From the NCBI GenBank assembly GCA_910574635.1, contig CAJTCG010000004.1:1-64000 (forward strand): a stretch of 64,000 nucleotides of DNA. Reading direction: 5' to 3'. The first letter of the stretch is position 1, and each line of letters begins with the position of its first letter. The stretch is from Oscillospiraceae bacterium (GTDB lineage: Bacteria; Bacillota; Clostridia; Oscillospirales; Oscillospiraceae). Position numbers and translations under genes: made by a program. Positions 39,658-48,246 of the stretch are shown in pieces. The notes under the pieces were generated by a model. The model saw only the letters and a list, made by a program, of their open reading frames with translations. It had not been told where the DNA came from and made no database searches.

Positions 39658-39733
39658 CCGCTCGGCTGGTCCCCAAGCGGTCAACTCTGTTGATTAGACT
39701 TCCGGGCTGACCGCCATGCGGCAGCGCCCTTCT
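39640..39733 (-). ncRNA. Putative antisense RNA of type I module 2
   Basis: On the minus strand TTGACA (39762-39767), a 16-bp spacer and TATAAT (39740-39745) give a near-perfect promoter. The RNA would run through the shared motif GGGCGCTGCCG, also present in module 1, and end at the 9-bp stem (39684-39676 with 39662-39654) followed by CACGCTTTTA. It overlaps the toxin gene 3' end. Confidence 0.65.
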
Positions 39734-39809
39734 ATGTTCATTATACCGAAATCAGCCGCTTTGTCAAGAGTACGACAGGGCGGCTGGTTCTTTTGATATG
39801 GAGGAGCAT

Positions 39810-40208
39810 ATGGAAAACGAGAAAAAAGTAAGCGTGCTGGACCTGCTGCTGCGGCCGGAGTTGCCGGATGTGCGGAAGTCCCTGCCGGAGAAAAAGGCGG
39901 AGGTGAAGCGGCTGACGGAGCTGGCCGGGGAGCCGGTGGTATTCACTCTGCGGGGGCTCACCTATGACGAGAGCCGGAAGGTTCAGGACAAGCCCCGGGA
40001 GGAACAGGCGGTTTCCGCCGTGCTCTACGGCTGCAAGGACCCGGATTTCCGGGACAAGCGGCTGCTGGACCCGGAGAGGGGCGTTGTAACGCCGCCGGAC
40101 GCCATCAAGGCGAGGCTGACCGCCGGGGAGATTGACGAGCTGTACATTGAGATTCAGAAGCTCTCCGGCTATCTCCGCCGGACCCTTGCCGAGGTAAAAA
40201 ACGCCTAG
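39810..40208 (+). CDS. Tail assembly chaperone, short form (XkdN-like)
   Basis: This protein of about 132 residues (NEKKVSVLDLLLRPELPDVR, then PVVFTLRGLTYDESRKVQDK) matches XkdN-like tail chaperones. GGAGGAG sits just before the ATG at 39810; an ATG at 39798 has no ribosome site. The stop TAG at 40206 follows a slippery heptamer, so it is the short product of a frameshifting pair. Confidence 0.82.
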   Translation: MENEKKVSVLDLLLRPELPDVRKSLPEKKAEVKRLTELAGEPVVFTLRGLTYDESRKVQDKPREEQAVSAVLYGCKDPDFRDKRLLDPERGVVTPPDAIKARLTAGEIDELYIEIQKLSGYLRRTLAEVKNA

Positions 40209-40378
40209 AGGCGGCGGACGACCCGGGATTGTCTCTGCTGTACTATCTGTTCGCCGCCAAAGGCTGGGGGCTGCGGGATTTAAAGGCCCTGTATGAGGCG
40301 CGGGACGGGTGGACGGAGGTTATCCGGGTGTTCGCCGCCTATCAGGCGGAGAGACGGAGCGAGGGCTTCAAGCGGTAA
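39810..40378 (+). CDS. Tail assembly chaperone, -1 frameshift product
   Basis: The heptamer A AAA AAC at 40196-40202 is in the right phase (codons AAA and AAC). Slipping back one base there opens 58 more codons, reading LEAADDPGLSLLYYLFAAKG and ending at TAA 40376-40378. The extension is conserved in style with the second part of gpG/GT-type chaperones. The fused form is about 189 residues. Confidence 0.75.
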
Positions 40379-40385
40379 AAGGAAA

Positions 40386-40410
40386 CCGCCCTCCCGGAGG
40401 GGAGGGCGGG
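40386..40410. terminator. GC-rich stem-loop between chaperone and moron
   Basis: A 9-bp perfect stem (40386-40394 with 40401-40409). It separates the forward chaperone gene from the 3' end of the reverse-strand gene, so it may stop transcription from both sides. There is no strong T-run. Confidence 0.5.
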
Positions 40411-40412
40411 GA

Positions 40413-40646
40413 TCATAGCGTGGCCAATAAGCTGACAAAACTAAAAAGGAACATCACAGCAGCCGCAGCCATGACCGTATACAATAGGAATTTCCAGACT
40501 CCATCGGATTGCACCATGATTTGAGTCTGTGAGAGCGGGGACTTTGAATCCTTCGGCGGAACGCATGCAAACAGCCACATCATGGCAAAACATCCGCCGC
40601 TCACGATCAGGAGCAGACCGTATACTGGCCTCATGATGTCATTCAT
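40413..40646 (-). CDS. Reverse-strand moron: two-helix membrane protein (77 aa)
   Basis: This protein has two membrane helices (about residues 8-27 and 50-73) separated by a polar loop. It lies antisense inside the tail operon between the chaperone and tape-measure genes. GGAGGGAG precedes the ATG at 40646, and a near-consensus promoter lies 30-50 bp upstream, so it can be expressed from the silent prophage. Membrane morons often give superinfection exclusion; the function here is unknown. Confidence 0.75.
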   Translation of the reverse strand: MNDIMRPVYGLLLIVSGGCFAMMWLFACVPPKDSKSPLSQTQIMVQSDGVWKFLLYTVMAAAAVMFLFSFVSLLATL

Positions 40647-40672
40647 GCGAAACTCCCTCCCATCTTGATTCC

Positions 40673-40701
40673 AATATAGCAGTTCCGCAAAAAATTGTCA
40701 A
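40673..40701 (-). promoter_or_regulatory. Promoter of the reverse-strand moron
   Basis: Minus-strand TTGACA (40696-40701), a 17-bp spacer and TATATT (40673-40678). It overlaps the region just before the tape-measure ribosome site on the other strand. Confidence 0.75.
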
Positions 40702-40716
40702 CAGGAGGTGATGCTT

Positions 40717-43110
40717 GTGGCGGATAACAATGTTTCCATCGTCATGACGATGAAAACGGATATTGATGCCAAGCTGAAGACGATTGCCAGCACGTCCCAG
40801 GGCTGTTCAAAAGCCTTTGAGGAGTTCCAGCGGCGGGCGGGGGAGTTAAGCGGAAAGCTGGACGCGCTGAACAAGAAATATGACTCCTTCAATCAGAAAT
40901 CGGCCTCGGCCAAGGCAGAGGCCGAGAAGCTGAAGCTGGAGATGTCCGCCATGACCAAAGCCGCCAGGGCCAGCGGAGAAGGACTGGACTCCGTGAGCTA
41001 TGAAAAGCTCCGTCAGGAGTACCAGCGGCTGACCGACGAGGCAAAGGACTTTGCCAGCGCGGCAAAGGATGTCCGAAAGGAAATCAGACTCACTGAGGAA
41101 GATGCTCGGAAGCTGACTTTCACGGAGCCGGACGAAGGGATGGGCAGCAGTTCCGGCGGCTTCATGTCCAAGCTCTTTGGTAAGGACATCGGTGGAAAGC
41201 TCGCTCAGTCCGGACTCCTTCAGATGATGGGGGATTCCGCATCCAACGCCATAGGCGTGTTTGCGGAAAGCGCCCTGGGCCAGCCGTTGGCCTCCGCTAT
41301 GAGCGAAACGCTTTCCGGCACTATCTCCGGGGCGGCGGCGGGTGCAATCGCCGGCATTCCAGGAATGATAGCCGGCGGTGTCATCGGAACGATTTCCGGC
41401 GCGCTGAACGCCGGCACACAGATCGCTGGCGAGCAGGACGAAGCCTTCAAGGACTACTACCGGGGCCTGTACGAGGACGTCAACACCGCCACGGCGGAAG
41501 GGCTCTCCTCCGGCTCCACCCTGGCGGCGGGGCGGGAGACCACAAAGCTATCCTTCAACACCCTCCTGGGCGACAGCAAGAAAGCCGGGGCGTTCCTGGA
41601 GCAGGTCCAGGACACCGCCAACACCACGCCGTTCCTCTACGACGACCTGGTGGGCATCTCCAAGACCATGCTGAGCTTCGGCACGGCGGTGGACGACATC
41701 ATCCCGACACTGACCAAGGTAGGTGACGCCGGGGCTGCCCTGGGCCTCTCCACGGGGGACATCGGGACCGTGGCCACGTACCTGGGCCGGATGCAGTCCA
41801 GCGACAAGGCCACGCTGGAGTACCTGAACCCCCTGAACGAGCGGGGCTTCTCCGTGTTCCAGTGGCTGGCGGACGACCAGGGCGTGAGCGTGGGGGACGT
41901 GTACGGCCAGATTTCCAAGGGGGAGCTGTCGGGCAGCTACGTCAGCGAGGTGATTCTGGCCCAGTTTGAGAAGCTCTACGCCGGAATGATGGAGGTCCAG
42001 TCCAAGTCCACAGAGGGCCTGGACAGCACGCTCCAGGGCCTCAAGGAAAACGTGGATGCCGCCGGGGGCGACGCCTATAACGAGGCCCGGAAGGAATCCA
42101 AGGAGGCGGATATTGCCGCCTACGGCGGGTATCTGGGGGACAAGCTGGCGGAGCTGGCCGCCATCGGCGGCGAGGTCCAGGCTTATGGCGAGAACCTGAA
42201 GGAGCAGTTCCAGCGGGAGGCCCTGGCGGCGGTGCTGACGGGGACGCTGGACAAGGAGAGCACCGTCTTTTCCGAGGAGGACGCGGCGAAACTGGAGGGG
42301 CTTTCCCAGCAGTTCTCCGAGGCGGAGCAAGCCTATAAGGACGGCAGCCTGGAGGCCGGGCAGAAGATGGTGGACCTCCGGGAGGAGGCCGAGGCCCTGG
42401 CGACGGCGGCCTATGAGTCCAGCGAGTGGGCCCAGAAGCAGGTGGACATGGAGATCGAGCAGATTGACGCCACCCGGGAGCTGACGGCGGCCATGGCCTC
42501 CGCCACGGACGCCTGGAGGACAAACAACGCCTTTTCCAAGGGCGGAGCGGCCGGAAGCGCCTTTACCGTCACCACCACCGTGGACGAACAAACCGGGCTG
42601 GTTTCCTATACGGACAAATACGGCCAGTCCGTGGACCCCATGCTGGTGGACCCCGGCGGAGCCGGCGGCTGGGCGGGAGCCGAAAAGAGCCGGAAGAACC
42701 GGCCGGGCTACGCCTACGGCCTGGACTACGTGCCCTACGACGACTTCCCCGCCTTACTCCACCAGGGGGAGCGGGTGCTGACGGCGGCGGAGGCCCGGGG
42801 GATGGACCGGCTTCCGTTCTTCCCCGGGCTGGAGTCCCTGGGATCGGATAAAGGATGGTTCTTGGATAACTGGGCGGACGGCAGTTTCGCCTTCGGCCTG
42901 ACCGCCGCGCCCTATGATAATTTTCCCGCCCTGCTCCACCAGGGAGAGCGGGTTGAGCCGCCGCCGGAGCACCGGGGTGGCGGAGACGTTCAAGTCACGG
43001 TGCACGTGGACTCTATCGTTGTCCAGGGTGGAGACAGGGACGCCGCGGATCAGATCGCGGAGACGCTGGCCCAAAAGCTCCGGGCGGCGATGCTGAGAGG
43101 GGGCGGCTGA
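40717..43110 (+). CDS. Tape measure protein
   Basis: This protein of about 797 residues has an N-terminal coiled coil, a Gly/Ala-rich hydrophobic region (SGAAAGAIAGIPGMIAGGVI, about residues 210-235), and two copies of a PALLHQGERV motif near the C-terminus (in YDDFPALLHQGERVLTAAEA and YDNFPALLHQGERVEPP). A GTG at 40717, 8 nt after AGGAGG, is the likely start; an ATG at 40711 is too close. The gene sets tail length. It is small for a tape measure, suggesting a short tail. Confidence 0.9.
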   Translation: MADNNVSIVMTMKTDIDAKLKTIASTSQGCSKAFEEFQRRAGELSGKLDALNKKYDSFNQKSASAKAEAEKLKLEMSAMTKAARASGEGLDSVSYEKLRQEYQRLTDEAKDFASAAKDVRKEIRLTEEDARKLTFTEPDEGMGSSSGGFMSKLFGKDIGGKLAQSGLLQMMGDSASNAIGVFAESALGQPLASAMSETLSGTISGAAAGAIAGIPGMIAGGVIGTISGALNAGTQIAGEQDEAFKDYYRGLYEDVNTATAEGLSSGSTLAAGRETTKLSFNTLLGDSKKAGAFLEQVQDTANTTPFLYDDLVGISKTMLSFGTAVDDIIPTLTKVGDAGAALGLSTGDIGTVATYLGRMQSSDKATLEYLNPLNERGFSVFQWLADDQGVSVGDVYGQISKGELSGSYVSEVILAQFEKLYAGMMEVQSKSTEGLDSTLQGLKENVDAAGGDAYNEARKESKEADIAAYGGYLGDKLAELAAIGGEVQAYGENLKEQFQREALAAVLTGTLDKESTVFSEEDAAKLEGLSQQFSEAEQAYKDGSLEAGQKMVDLREEAEALATAAYESSEWAQKQVDMEIEQIDATRELTAAMASATDAWRTNNAFSKGGAAGSAFTVTTTVDEQTGLVSYTDKYGQSVDPMLVDPGGAGGWAGAEKSRKNRPGYAYGLDYVPYDDFPALLHQGERVLTAAEARGMDRLPFFPGLESLGSDKGWFLDNWADGSFAFGLTAAPYDNFPALLHQGERVEPPPEHRGGGDVQVTVHVDSIVVQGGDRDAADQIAETLAQKLRAAMLRGGG

Positions 43111-43112
43111 TC

Positions 43113-43751
43113 ATGCAGATTATTTTCCGCAATGTCAAGACGAGCCAGGAGCTTATCATGCCCGTGACGCCGCCGGACTTCACCGTGGAGGAGGGACGGG
43201 CCGTGGAGACCCTGGACATGACGGACACGGGGCAGGTGAACCTGCCGGGCCTGCGGAAGCTCTTCAACCAGCGGATGGAGTTCCTGCTTCCGTCCTCGGA
43301 GCGGAATTACACCACCAGCGGCTGGACCGGGGAGCCCTATACCGTGGTAGACCGTCTGGTGGAGTGGTCCAACAACGGCGACGCGCTGCGCTTCATCGCC
43401 ACGGACACGCCGGTGAACCTGCCGGTGCTGCTGGGCCCCGTGGAGCACGGGCAGCGGGACGGCACGGGGGATGTGTACGTGACTTTGGAGCTGCGGCAGT
43501 ACCGGGAGCTTCAGGAGGAGAGCACCGAGGTCAACCAGGACACCGGCAACCTGAGCCGGGCCGCGCCCCAGGAGAAAAAGGAGGAGGGCTCCTACACCGT
43601 GGTGAAGGGGGACACCCTCTGGGGCATCTGCCGGAGGACCTACGGGGACGGGGCCCTCGCCTGGAAGCTGGCGGAGGCCAACGGCATTAAAAACGCGAAC
43701 CTCATTTTCCCCGGCCAGGTGGTGAAGCTGCCGGACAAGGGGAGCTTGTGA
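43113..43751 (+). CDS. LysM-containing baseplate/tail protein (XkdP-like)
   Basis: This 212-residue protein ends in a LysM domain (YTVVKGDTLWGICRRTYGDG, then IKNANLIFPGQVVKLP). The N-terminal part (FRNVKTSQELIMPVTPPDFT) matches XkdP-type baseplate hub-associated proteins. It follows the tape measure gene with 2 bp between them. Confidence 0.88.
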   Translation: MQIIFRNVKTSQELIMPVTPPDFTVEEGRAVETLDMTDTGQVNLPGLRKLFNQRMEFLLPSSERNYTTSGWTGEPYTVVDRLVEWSNNGDALRFIATDTPVNLPVLLGPVEHGQRDGTGDVYVTLELRQYRELQEESTEVNQDTGNLSRAAPQEKKEEGSYTVVKGDTLWGICRRTYGDGALAWKLAEANGIKNANLIFPGQVVKLPDKGSL

Positions 43752-43757
43752 TAGGGA

Positions 43758-43778
43758 ATGTGTCCAAGTTGGACACAT
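43758..43778. promoter_or_regulatory. Palindromic operator, copy 3, inside the tail operon
   Basis: The core GTGTCCAAGTTGGACAC (43760-43776) extends to a 21-bp palindrome. It fills the short gap between the LysM gene and the next tail gene, far from the lysogeny control region where the other two copies lie. Confidence 0.75.
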
Positions 43779-43797
43779 CCGCCGGGGAGAGATTGAA

Positions 43798-44787
43798 ATG
43801 GCATACAACGACCTATTAAAAATCCGCACGTGGTCCCTGGACGGGGCAAAAACGGAACACGTGACGGAGAAGGTCCAGGCCAAAACCTGGAGCGGAAGCT
43901 ATAAGGACTGCGCCCGGCAGCTGAGCTTTTCCGTCCTGCCGGAGGCCCTGGCGGAGCTGGGGGGCATGGCGCGGCTCTATAAGGACGCGGATATCTTATT
44001 CTCCGGGCATATCGTCTCCCGGAGCCGGGACAGCCTGGGAAAGACCGTTGACTGCTCTGCCCTGGACAACGGGCTGTACTTAAAGCGGAACAGCACCTAT
44101 ATGGCGGTGCGCAAGCAGACGCCGGAGGCCGTCACGGCCCAGCTCTGCGGAGAGTTCGGCGTCCCCTGCGGAGAGTTGGCGGCCACGGGGGTACCCCTGA
44201 GCCGGAACTTCCTGGGGGTGAGCCTCTACCAGATCATTCAGACCATGTACACCCTGGCGGCGGAGCAGACGGGAAAGCAGTATCAAATCCGCTTCCGCTC
44301 CAACCACCTGACCGTGGTGGAGAAGGCCGTGGGCCCTGAGAGCATCCGGCTGGTTCCGGGAAGCAATCTGCTTTCCTGCCGGTCGGCGGAGGGCATCGAG
44401 CGCATGGTCAACCGCGTGGCGGTCTACGACGACGATAAATTCAAAAAGGTGGCCCAGTACGACAGCCCGGAGAACTACGTGGCCCTCTACGGCCTTATGC
44501 AAAAGGCCATCCGGGCCAGCGAAAAGGAGAACCCGGAGACCGCCGCCCGGGATATCCTGGAGCAGAATGGGATTTCCACCACTATCACCGCCCAGTGCCT
44601 GGGGAACGTGAAGCTCATCACCGGCAACGCCGTGGCGGTCCACGAGCCCGTCACCGGAGTGGACGGCCTGTTCTGGATTACGGCGGACAGCCACACGGTC
44701 CGGCGGGGCGTCTACCAGACCAAGGTGACGCTGGACTTTCGGAATTTGATGGACGGGCAGGCGGCGGGGAGCCTGCCGAAGGAGTGA
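43798..44787 (+). CDS. Baseplate hub protein (XkdQ-like)
   Basis: This 329-residue protein (LLKIRTWSLDGAKTEHVTEK, then SFSVLPEALAELGGMARLYK and GHIVSRSRDSLGKTVDC) matches XkdQ-type hub proteins of PBSX-like tails. GGGGAGAG precedes the ATG, which begins about 20 bp after the palindromic operator. Confidence 0.85.
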   Translation: MAYNDLLKIRTWSLDGAKTEHVTEKVQAKTWSGSYKDCARQLSFSVLPEALAELGGMARLYKDADILFSGHIVSRSRDSLGKTVDCSALDNGLYLKRNSTYMAVRKQTPEAVTAQLCGEFGVPCGELAATGVPLSRNFLGVSLYQIIQTMYTLAAEQTGKQYQIRFRSNHLTVVEKAVGPESIRLVPGSNLLSCRSAEGIERMVNRVAVYDDDKFKKVAQYDSPENYVALYGLMQKAIRASEKENPETAARDILEQNGISTTITAQCLGNVKLITGNAVAVHEPVTGVDGLFWITADSHTVRRGVYQTKVTLDFRNLMDGQAAGSLPKE

Positions 44788-44791
44788 ACAT

Positions 44792-45211
44792 ATGCAGGGA
44801 AACGCGTACAGCGAGCTCGTCTCCATAATGCGGGAGGCGGCAAAGCCCAAGGGGCCCATGGGGCCCATCCACCTGCGCCTGGGCGTCGTTTTGGAGGCGG
44901 ACCCGCTGAAGGTGGACGTGGCGGGGACCATCCAGGAGGCGGAGCGGTTCTACATCTCCCACCGGCTGGTAAAGGGACACCAGGAGCTGCTGGAGCTGGA
45001 CTGCTCCGGGGTAAACGGGAATCTGTCCATCCAGGCCTCCTGCGGCTACGGCTCCCACAGCTCCATGTCCGTCCGCTCCGGCACGCTGAATACGCCCCGC
45101 TGCCTGGCCGCTCAGGCGGAGCCGGTGCTGAAGGCCGGGGACGAGGTGCTGCTGCTGACGGAGGACGACCAGACATTCTATTTAATGGATAAGGTGGTGA
45201 AGGCGGGATGA
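44792..45211 (+). CDS. DUF2577-like baseplate protein
   Basis: This 139-residue protein (YSELVSIMREAAKPKGPMGP, then LGVVLEADPLKVDVAGTIQE) matches DUF2577 (XkdR-like) proteins between hub and DUF2634 genes. The beta-rich core suggests an OB-fold at the baseplate. Overlaps the next gene as ATGA. Confidence 0.82.
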   Translation: MQGNAYSELVSIMREAAKPKGPMGPIHLRLGVVLEADPLKVDVAGTIQEAERFYISHRLVKGHQELLELDCSGVNGNLSIQASCGYGSHSSMSVRSGTLNTPRCLAAQAEPVLKAGDEVLLLTEDDQTFYLMDKVVKAG

Positions 45212-45627
45212 GCGGAATCTTCCCCATCGTGCAGCCGGAGGCGGCGGCGGAGCCCCGGCGGCTGCCGCTGTGCAAAGAGGCGGCCTGGGATTTTGAAACA
45301 GGCACGCCGGTGTTCTCCGGCGGGAAGCCCCTGGTGGTCTCCGGGGCGGAGGCGGTGAAGGTGTGGATCTGGAAAACGCTGATGACCGCCCGGTTTCATT
45401 TCAGCGTCTACTCCTGGGACTACGGCAGCGAGGTGGAGAGCCTGATCGGCAAGTCCTTCACCCCGGCGGTGAAGCGGAGCGAGGCCGCCCGCTACGTGCG
45501 GGAGGCCCTGCAAATCAACCCTTATATCCGGGCGGTGCGGCAAGCGGACGTGACGTTTCAAGGCGACGATCTGGCCATCTCCTGCGAGGTGGAGACGATT
45601 TACGGGGAGGTGCAGGTTTATGTATGA
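45208..45627 (+). CDS. DUF2634-like baseplate protein (XkdS-like)
   Basis: This 139-residue protein (KTLMTARFHFSVYSWDYGSE, then LIGKSFTPAVKRSEAARYVR) matches XkdS/gp25-like wedge proteins. It overlaps the baseplate J gene by 8 bp. Confidence 0.85.
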   Translation: MSGIFPIVQPEAAAEPRRLPLCKEAAWDFETGTPVFSGGKPLVVSGAEAVKVWIWKTLMTARFHFSVYSWDYGSEVESLIGKSFTPAVKRSEAARYVREALQINPYIRAVRQADVTFQGDDLAISCEVETIYGEVQVYV

Positions 45628-46711
45628 GGACATGACGCCGGAGAAAATCCGGGGCCGCATTCTGGGACGGCTGAAAACGGACCTCCAGACCCGGGAGGGC
45701 AGCTTCACAAACGATCTCATCGCCGCGGCGGCGGAGGAGCTCAGCGAGGCGTACCACAGCCTGGACGCGCTGATTCCCGCGTTTTACGTGGATGAGACCA
45801 GCGGGCCGTACATCGACAAGCAGGCGGGAACCGTGGGCATCGTCCGCAAGGCCGGGACGAAAGCGCGGTGCGGCGTCACCTTCACGGGGGCAGACGGCGC
45901 GGCCATCCCCGCCGGGGCGGTCTACTACACGGCCTCGGGCCTGGCCTTCTACCTGGAGGCCTCCGTCACGCTCCGGGACGGGACCGGGGAGGGAATGCTG
46001 CTTGCCGCGGAGCCCGGGGACGCGTACAACATCGCCGCCGGGGAGATCGTGACGGCCCTGCGGAACTACAGCGGCGTCTCCGATTTTACCAACAGCGCGG
46101 CGGACGGCGGCGCGGACCCGGAAACGGACGGGGCCCTGCTGGGGCGGTACCTGGAGCGGATGCGCAAGCCCGCCACCTCCGGCAATCCCTGGCATTACCA
46201 GCGCTGGGCCAAGGAGGTGGAGGGCATCGGGGCGGCCCGGATTGTCAGCAAGTGGAACGGCCCCGGCACGGTGAAGGTCATTGTGGCGGACCAGGACCTC
46301 CAGCCCGCCACGGCGGCGGCGGTCAGCGCCTGCGCGGCCCACATCGAGGAGGAGCGCCCCATTGGGCCCTCCGTCACGGTGGAGGCCGCGAAAACGCTGG
46401 AGGTCACGGTGGAGGCCTCCGTCACCCTGGAGAGCGGCGCGGGCGCGTCCACCGTTCGGGCAGCGCTGGAGGAGGCGGTGACGGAATATCTGCGCGCCAC
46501 GGCGGCTTCCGCCTTTGGCGGCAGCGTGGACTTGCAGTTTGAAGCCATGGACGCGGGGGCCTACTCCCTGCTGTTCAACCGGGTCGCCTTTTTGCTGCTG
46601 TCCATTCCCGGCGTGGTGGACTACACCGCCCTGGCCCTGAACGGCGGGACGGAAAATTTGACCATCCCGGCGGACACCTTGCCGGTGCTGAAGGAGGTGA
46701 GGGTGGTTTGA
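45620..46711 (+). CDS. Baseplate J-like protein (XkdT-like)
   Basis: This 363-residue protein has the baseplate J pattern: REGSFTNDLIAAAAEELSEA, then AGTVGIVRKAGTKARCGVTF, TDGALLGRYLERMRKPATSG and the mid-domain VEGIGAARIVSKWNGPGTVK. It forms the wedge of the contractile tail baseplate. It overlaps both neighbours by a few bases. Confidence 0.92.
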   Translation: MYEDMTPEKIRGRILGRLKTDLQTREGSFTNDLIAAAAEELSEAYHSLDALIPAFYVDETSGPYIDKQAGTVGIVRKAGTKARCGVTFTGADGAAIPAGAVYYTASGLAFYLEASVTLRDGTGEGMLLAAEPGDAYNIAAGEIVTALRNYSGVSDFTNSAADGGADPETDGALLGRYLERMRKPATSGNPWHYQRWAKEVEGIGAARIVSKWNGPGTVKVIVADQDLQPATAAAVSACAAHIEEERPIGPSVTVEAAKTLEVTVEASVTLESGAGASTVRAALEEAVTEYLRATAASAFGGSVDLQFEAMDAGAYSLLFNRVAFLLLSIPGVVDYTALALNGGTENLTIPADTLPVLKEVRVV

Positions 46712-47337
46712 AACCCTTTGTCGCCCGGTATCCGGCCTTCCTGGCGGGCTCGGCGGAGTTCCGGGACATCCAGGAGGCCCTGGAGCCGGAGCTGCTGGAC
46801 CTCTGGTCCGCCAGGGACGGCGCCCTGGCCCAGCTCTGCGTGGAGACCGCCACCTGGGGCCTGCGGTACTGGGAGGAAACCCTGGGCATCCCCGTGGACG
46901 AGGGAAAGGACCTGGATACCCGCCGGAGCCGCGTCCGGGTGAAGCTGCTGGGCTCGGACGTCACCACCGTGGCCCTGGTGAAAAGCTCCGCCGAGATTTG
47001 GTCCGGACAGAAGGCGGAGGTGACGGAGTATGCCAATGAGTTCCGCTTTGAAATCCGCTTCGTGGAGACCAACGGCGTTCCGCCCAATATGCGGGACGTC
47101 ACCGGCTCCATCCGGGAGCTGATTCCCGCCCATCTGCAATGGGATTACATCTTTTTCTACGACGTGGAAAGCGCCCTGGGCGTCGGGGCGGGCCTTGTGA
47201 CGGAGGCCCGGGAAGAGCTGGAGGTCTGGCCCCGTGCCCTGCGGAGCGTGGAGATTACGAAAGCGGCGGCGGTGGGGGCCGTCACGGAACACCATGGCCG
47301 GATTGAGGTCTATCCGGCGGAACAGGAGGAGCCATGA
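46708..47337 (+). CDS. YmfQ-like tail protein (XkdU-like)
   Basis: This 209-residue protein (FLAGSAEFRDIQEALEPELL, then LRYWEETLGIPVDEGKDLDT and HLQWDYIFFYDV) matches the YmfQ/DUF2313 family. The start codon is TTG at 46708, overlapping the baseplate J stop. It probably connects baseplate to fibre. Confidence 0.87.
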   Translation: MKPFVARYPAFLAGSAEFRDIQEALEPELLDLWSARDGALAQLCVETATWGLRYWEETLGIPVDEGKDLDTRRSRVRVKLLGSDVTTVALVKSSAEIWSGQKAEVTEYANEFRFEIRFVETNGVPPNMRDVTGSIRELIPAHLQWDYIFFYDVESALGVGAGLVTEAREELEVWPRALRSVEITKAAAVGAVTEHHGRIEVYPAEQEEP

Positions 47338-48233
47338 CAACACAAAACGAGGTCGCCGTCAACGGCGGCGGGAAGCAGTATGGGACCAAGCTCACCGTCC
47401 TGGGCGAGGCCGCCATCGCCGGGAACATCCTGGAGGGGACGAAGCTGGACGTGGTGGAGATTGCCGCCGGAGACGGCGGGGGCGGCTGGTACGAGCCCTC
47501 GGCGGAGCAGACGGCTTTGGTGGGCGAGGTCTGGCGGGGGGAGATTGCCGCCTATACGCTGAATCCTCTGAACCCCAAAATGGTGGATATCAAGGGCGTA
47601 ATCCCCTCCTCCGACGGCGGCTTTACTATCCGGGAGCTGGGCGTGTTCGACCGGGCGGGGACGCTGATCGGCGTGTGCAACACACCGGACATGGAGAAAG
47701 CCCGGCCCGACTCCGGCGCGGGCGGGAAGCTGGACGTCATCATGCACCTGGTTGTCACGGACGCCAACGCGCTGAACATCGTGGTGAAGCCGTCTCTGGA
47801 TACGGTCAGCCTGGAGGATGTGACCGGGCTGCTGGGCGGCAAGCAGGACAAGCTGGAGGGCTGGCCTGGGCAGGTTCCGGTCTTTAACGAAAACGGGGAC
47901 CTGGAAGCACAGGACTTCTCCGGCTCCGCTGTTTTCGCCTTCACGGCGGAGGACTGGGGGCCGCCCGCCTCCTGGGTACCGGAGGAACCGGCGGAGGGGG
48001 AGGAACCCGAGGCCTATGACGGGTCCCTAGGCTATGAAATCGCCATCCCCGCCGAGGCCCACAGGCGCAAAAACGGCGATTTCGGCTTCCACGTATTCCA
48101 CCAGGTGGACGGCAGGTACATCACCAACACCTGGGCGGCCCTCGGTACCGGCGCGGACTATGACGGGGAGGCCGGGACCGTCATCCTGTCCAGCAGCGAC
48201 CCCTATCCCGGGAAGATTCTATTTGTGGGCTGA
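47334..48233 (+). CDS. Tail fibre / collar-like protein
   Basis: This 299-residue protein has an N-terminal fibre attachment domain of the type AAIAGNILEGTKLDVVEIAA, then TIRELGVFDRAGTLIGVCNT. The C-terminal 110 residues may carry the receptor-binding part (FAFTAEDWGPPASW). ATGA overlap with the previous gene. It is the main fibre of the baseplate. Confidence 0.82.
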   Translation: MTTQNEVAVNGGGKQYGTKLTVLGEAAIAGNILEGTKLDVVEIAAGDGGGGWYEPSAEQTALVGEVWRGEIAAYTLNPLNPKMVDIKGVIPSSDGGFTIRELGVFDRAGTLIGVCNTPDMEKARPDSGAGGKLDVIMHLVVTDANALNIVVKPSLDTVSLEDVTGLLGGKQDKLEGWPGQVPVFNENGDLEAQDFSGSAVFAFTAEDWGPPASWVPEEPAEGEEPEAYDGSLGYEIAIPAEAHRRKNGDFGFHVFHQVDGRYITNTWAALGTGADYDGEAGTVILSSSDPYPGKILFVG

Positions 48234-48246
48234 AAGGAGAAAATCT

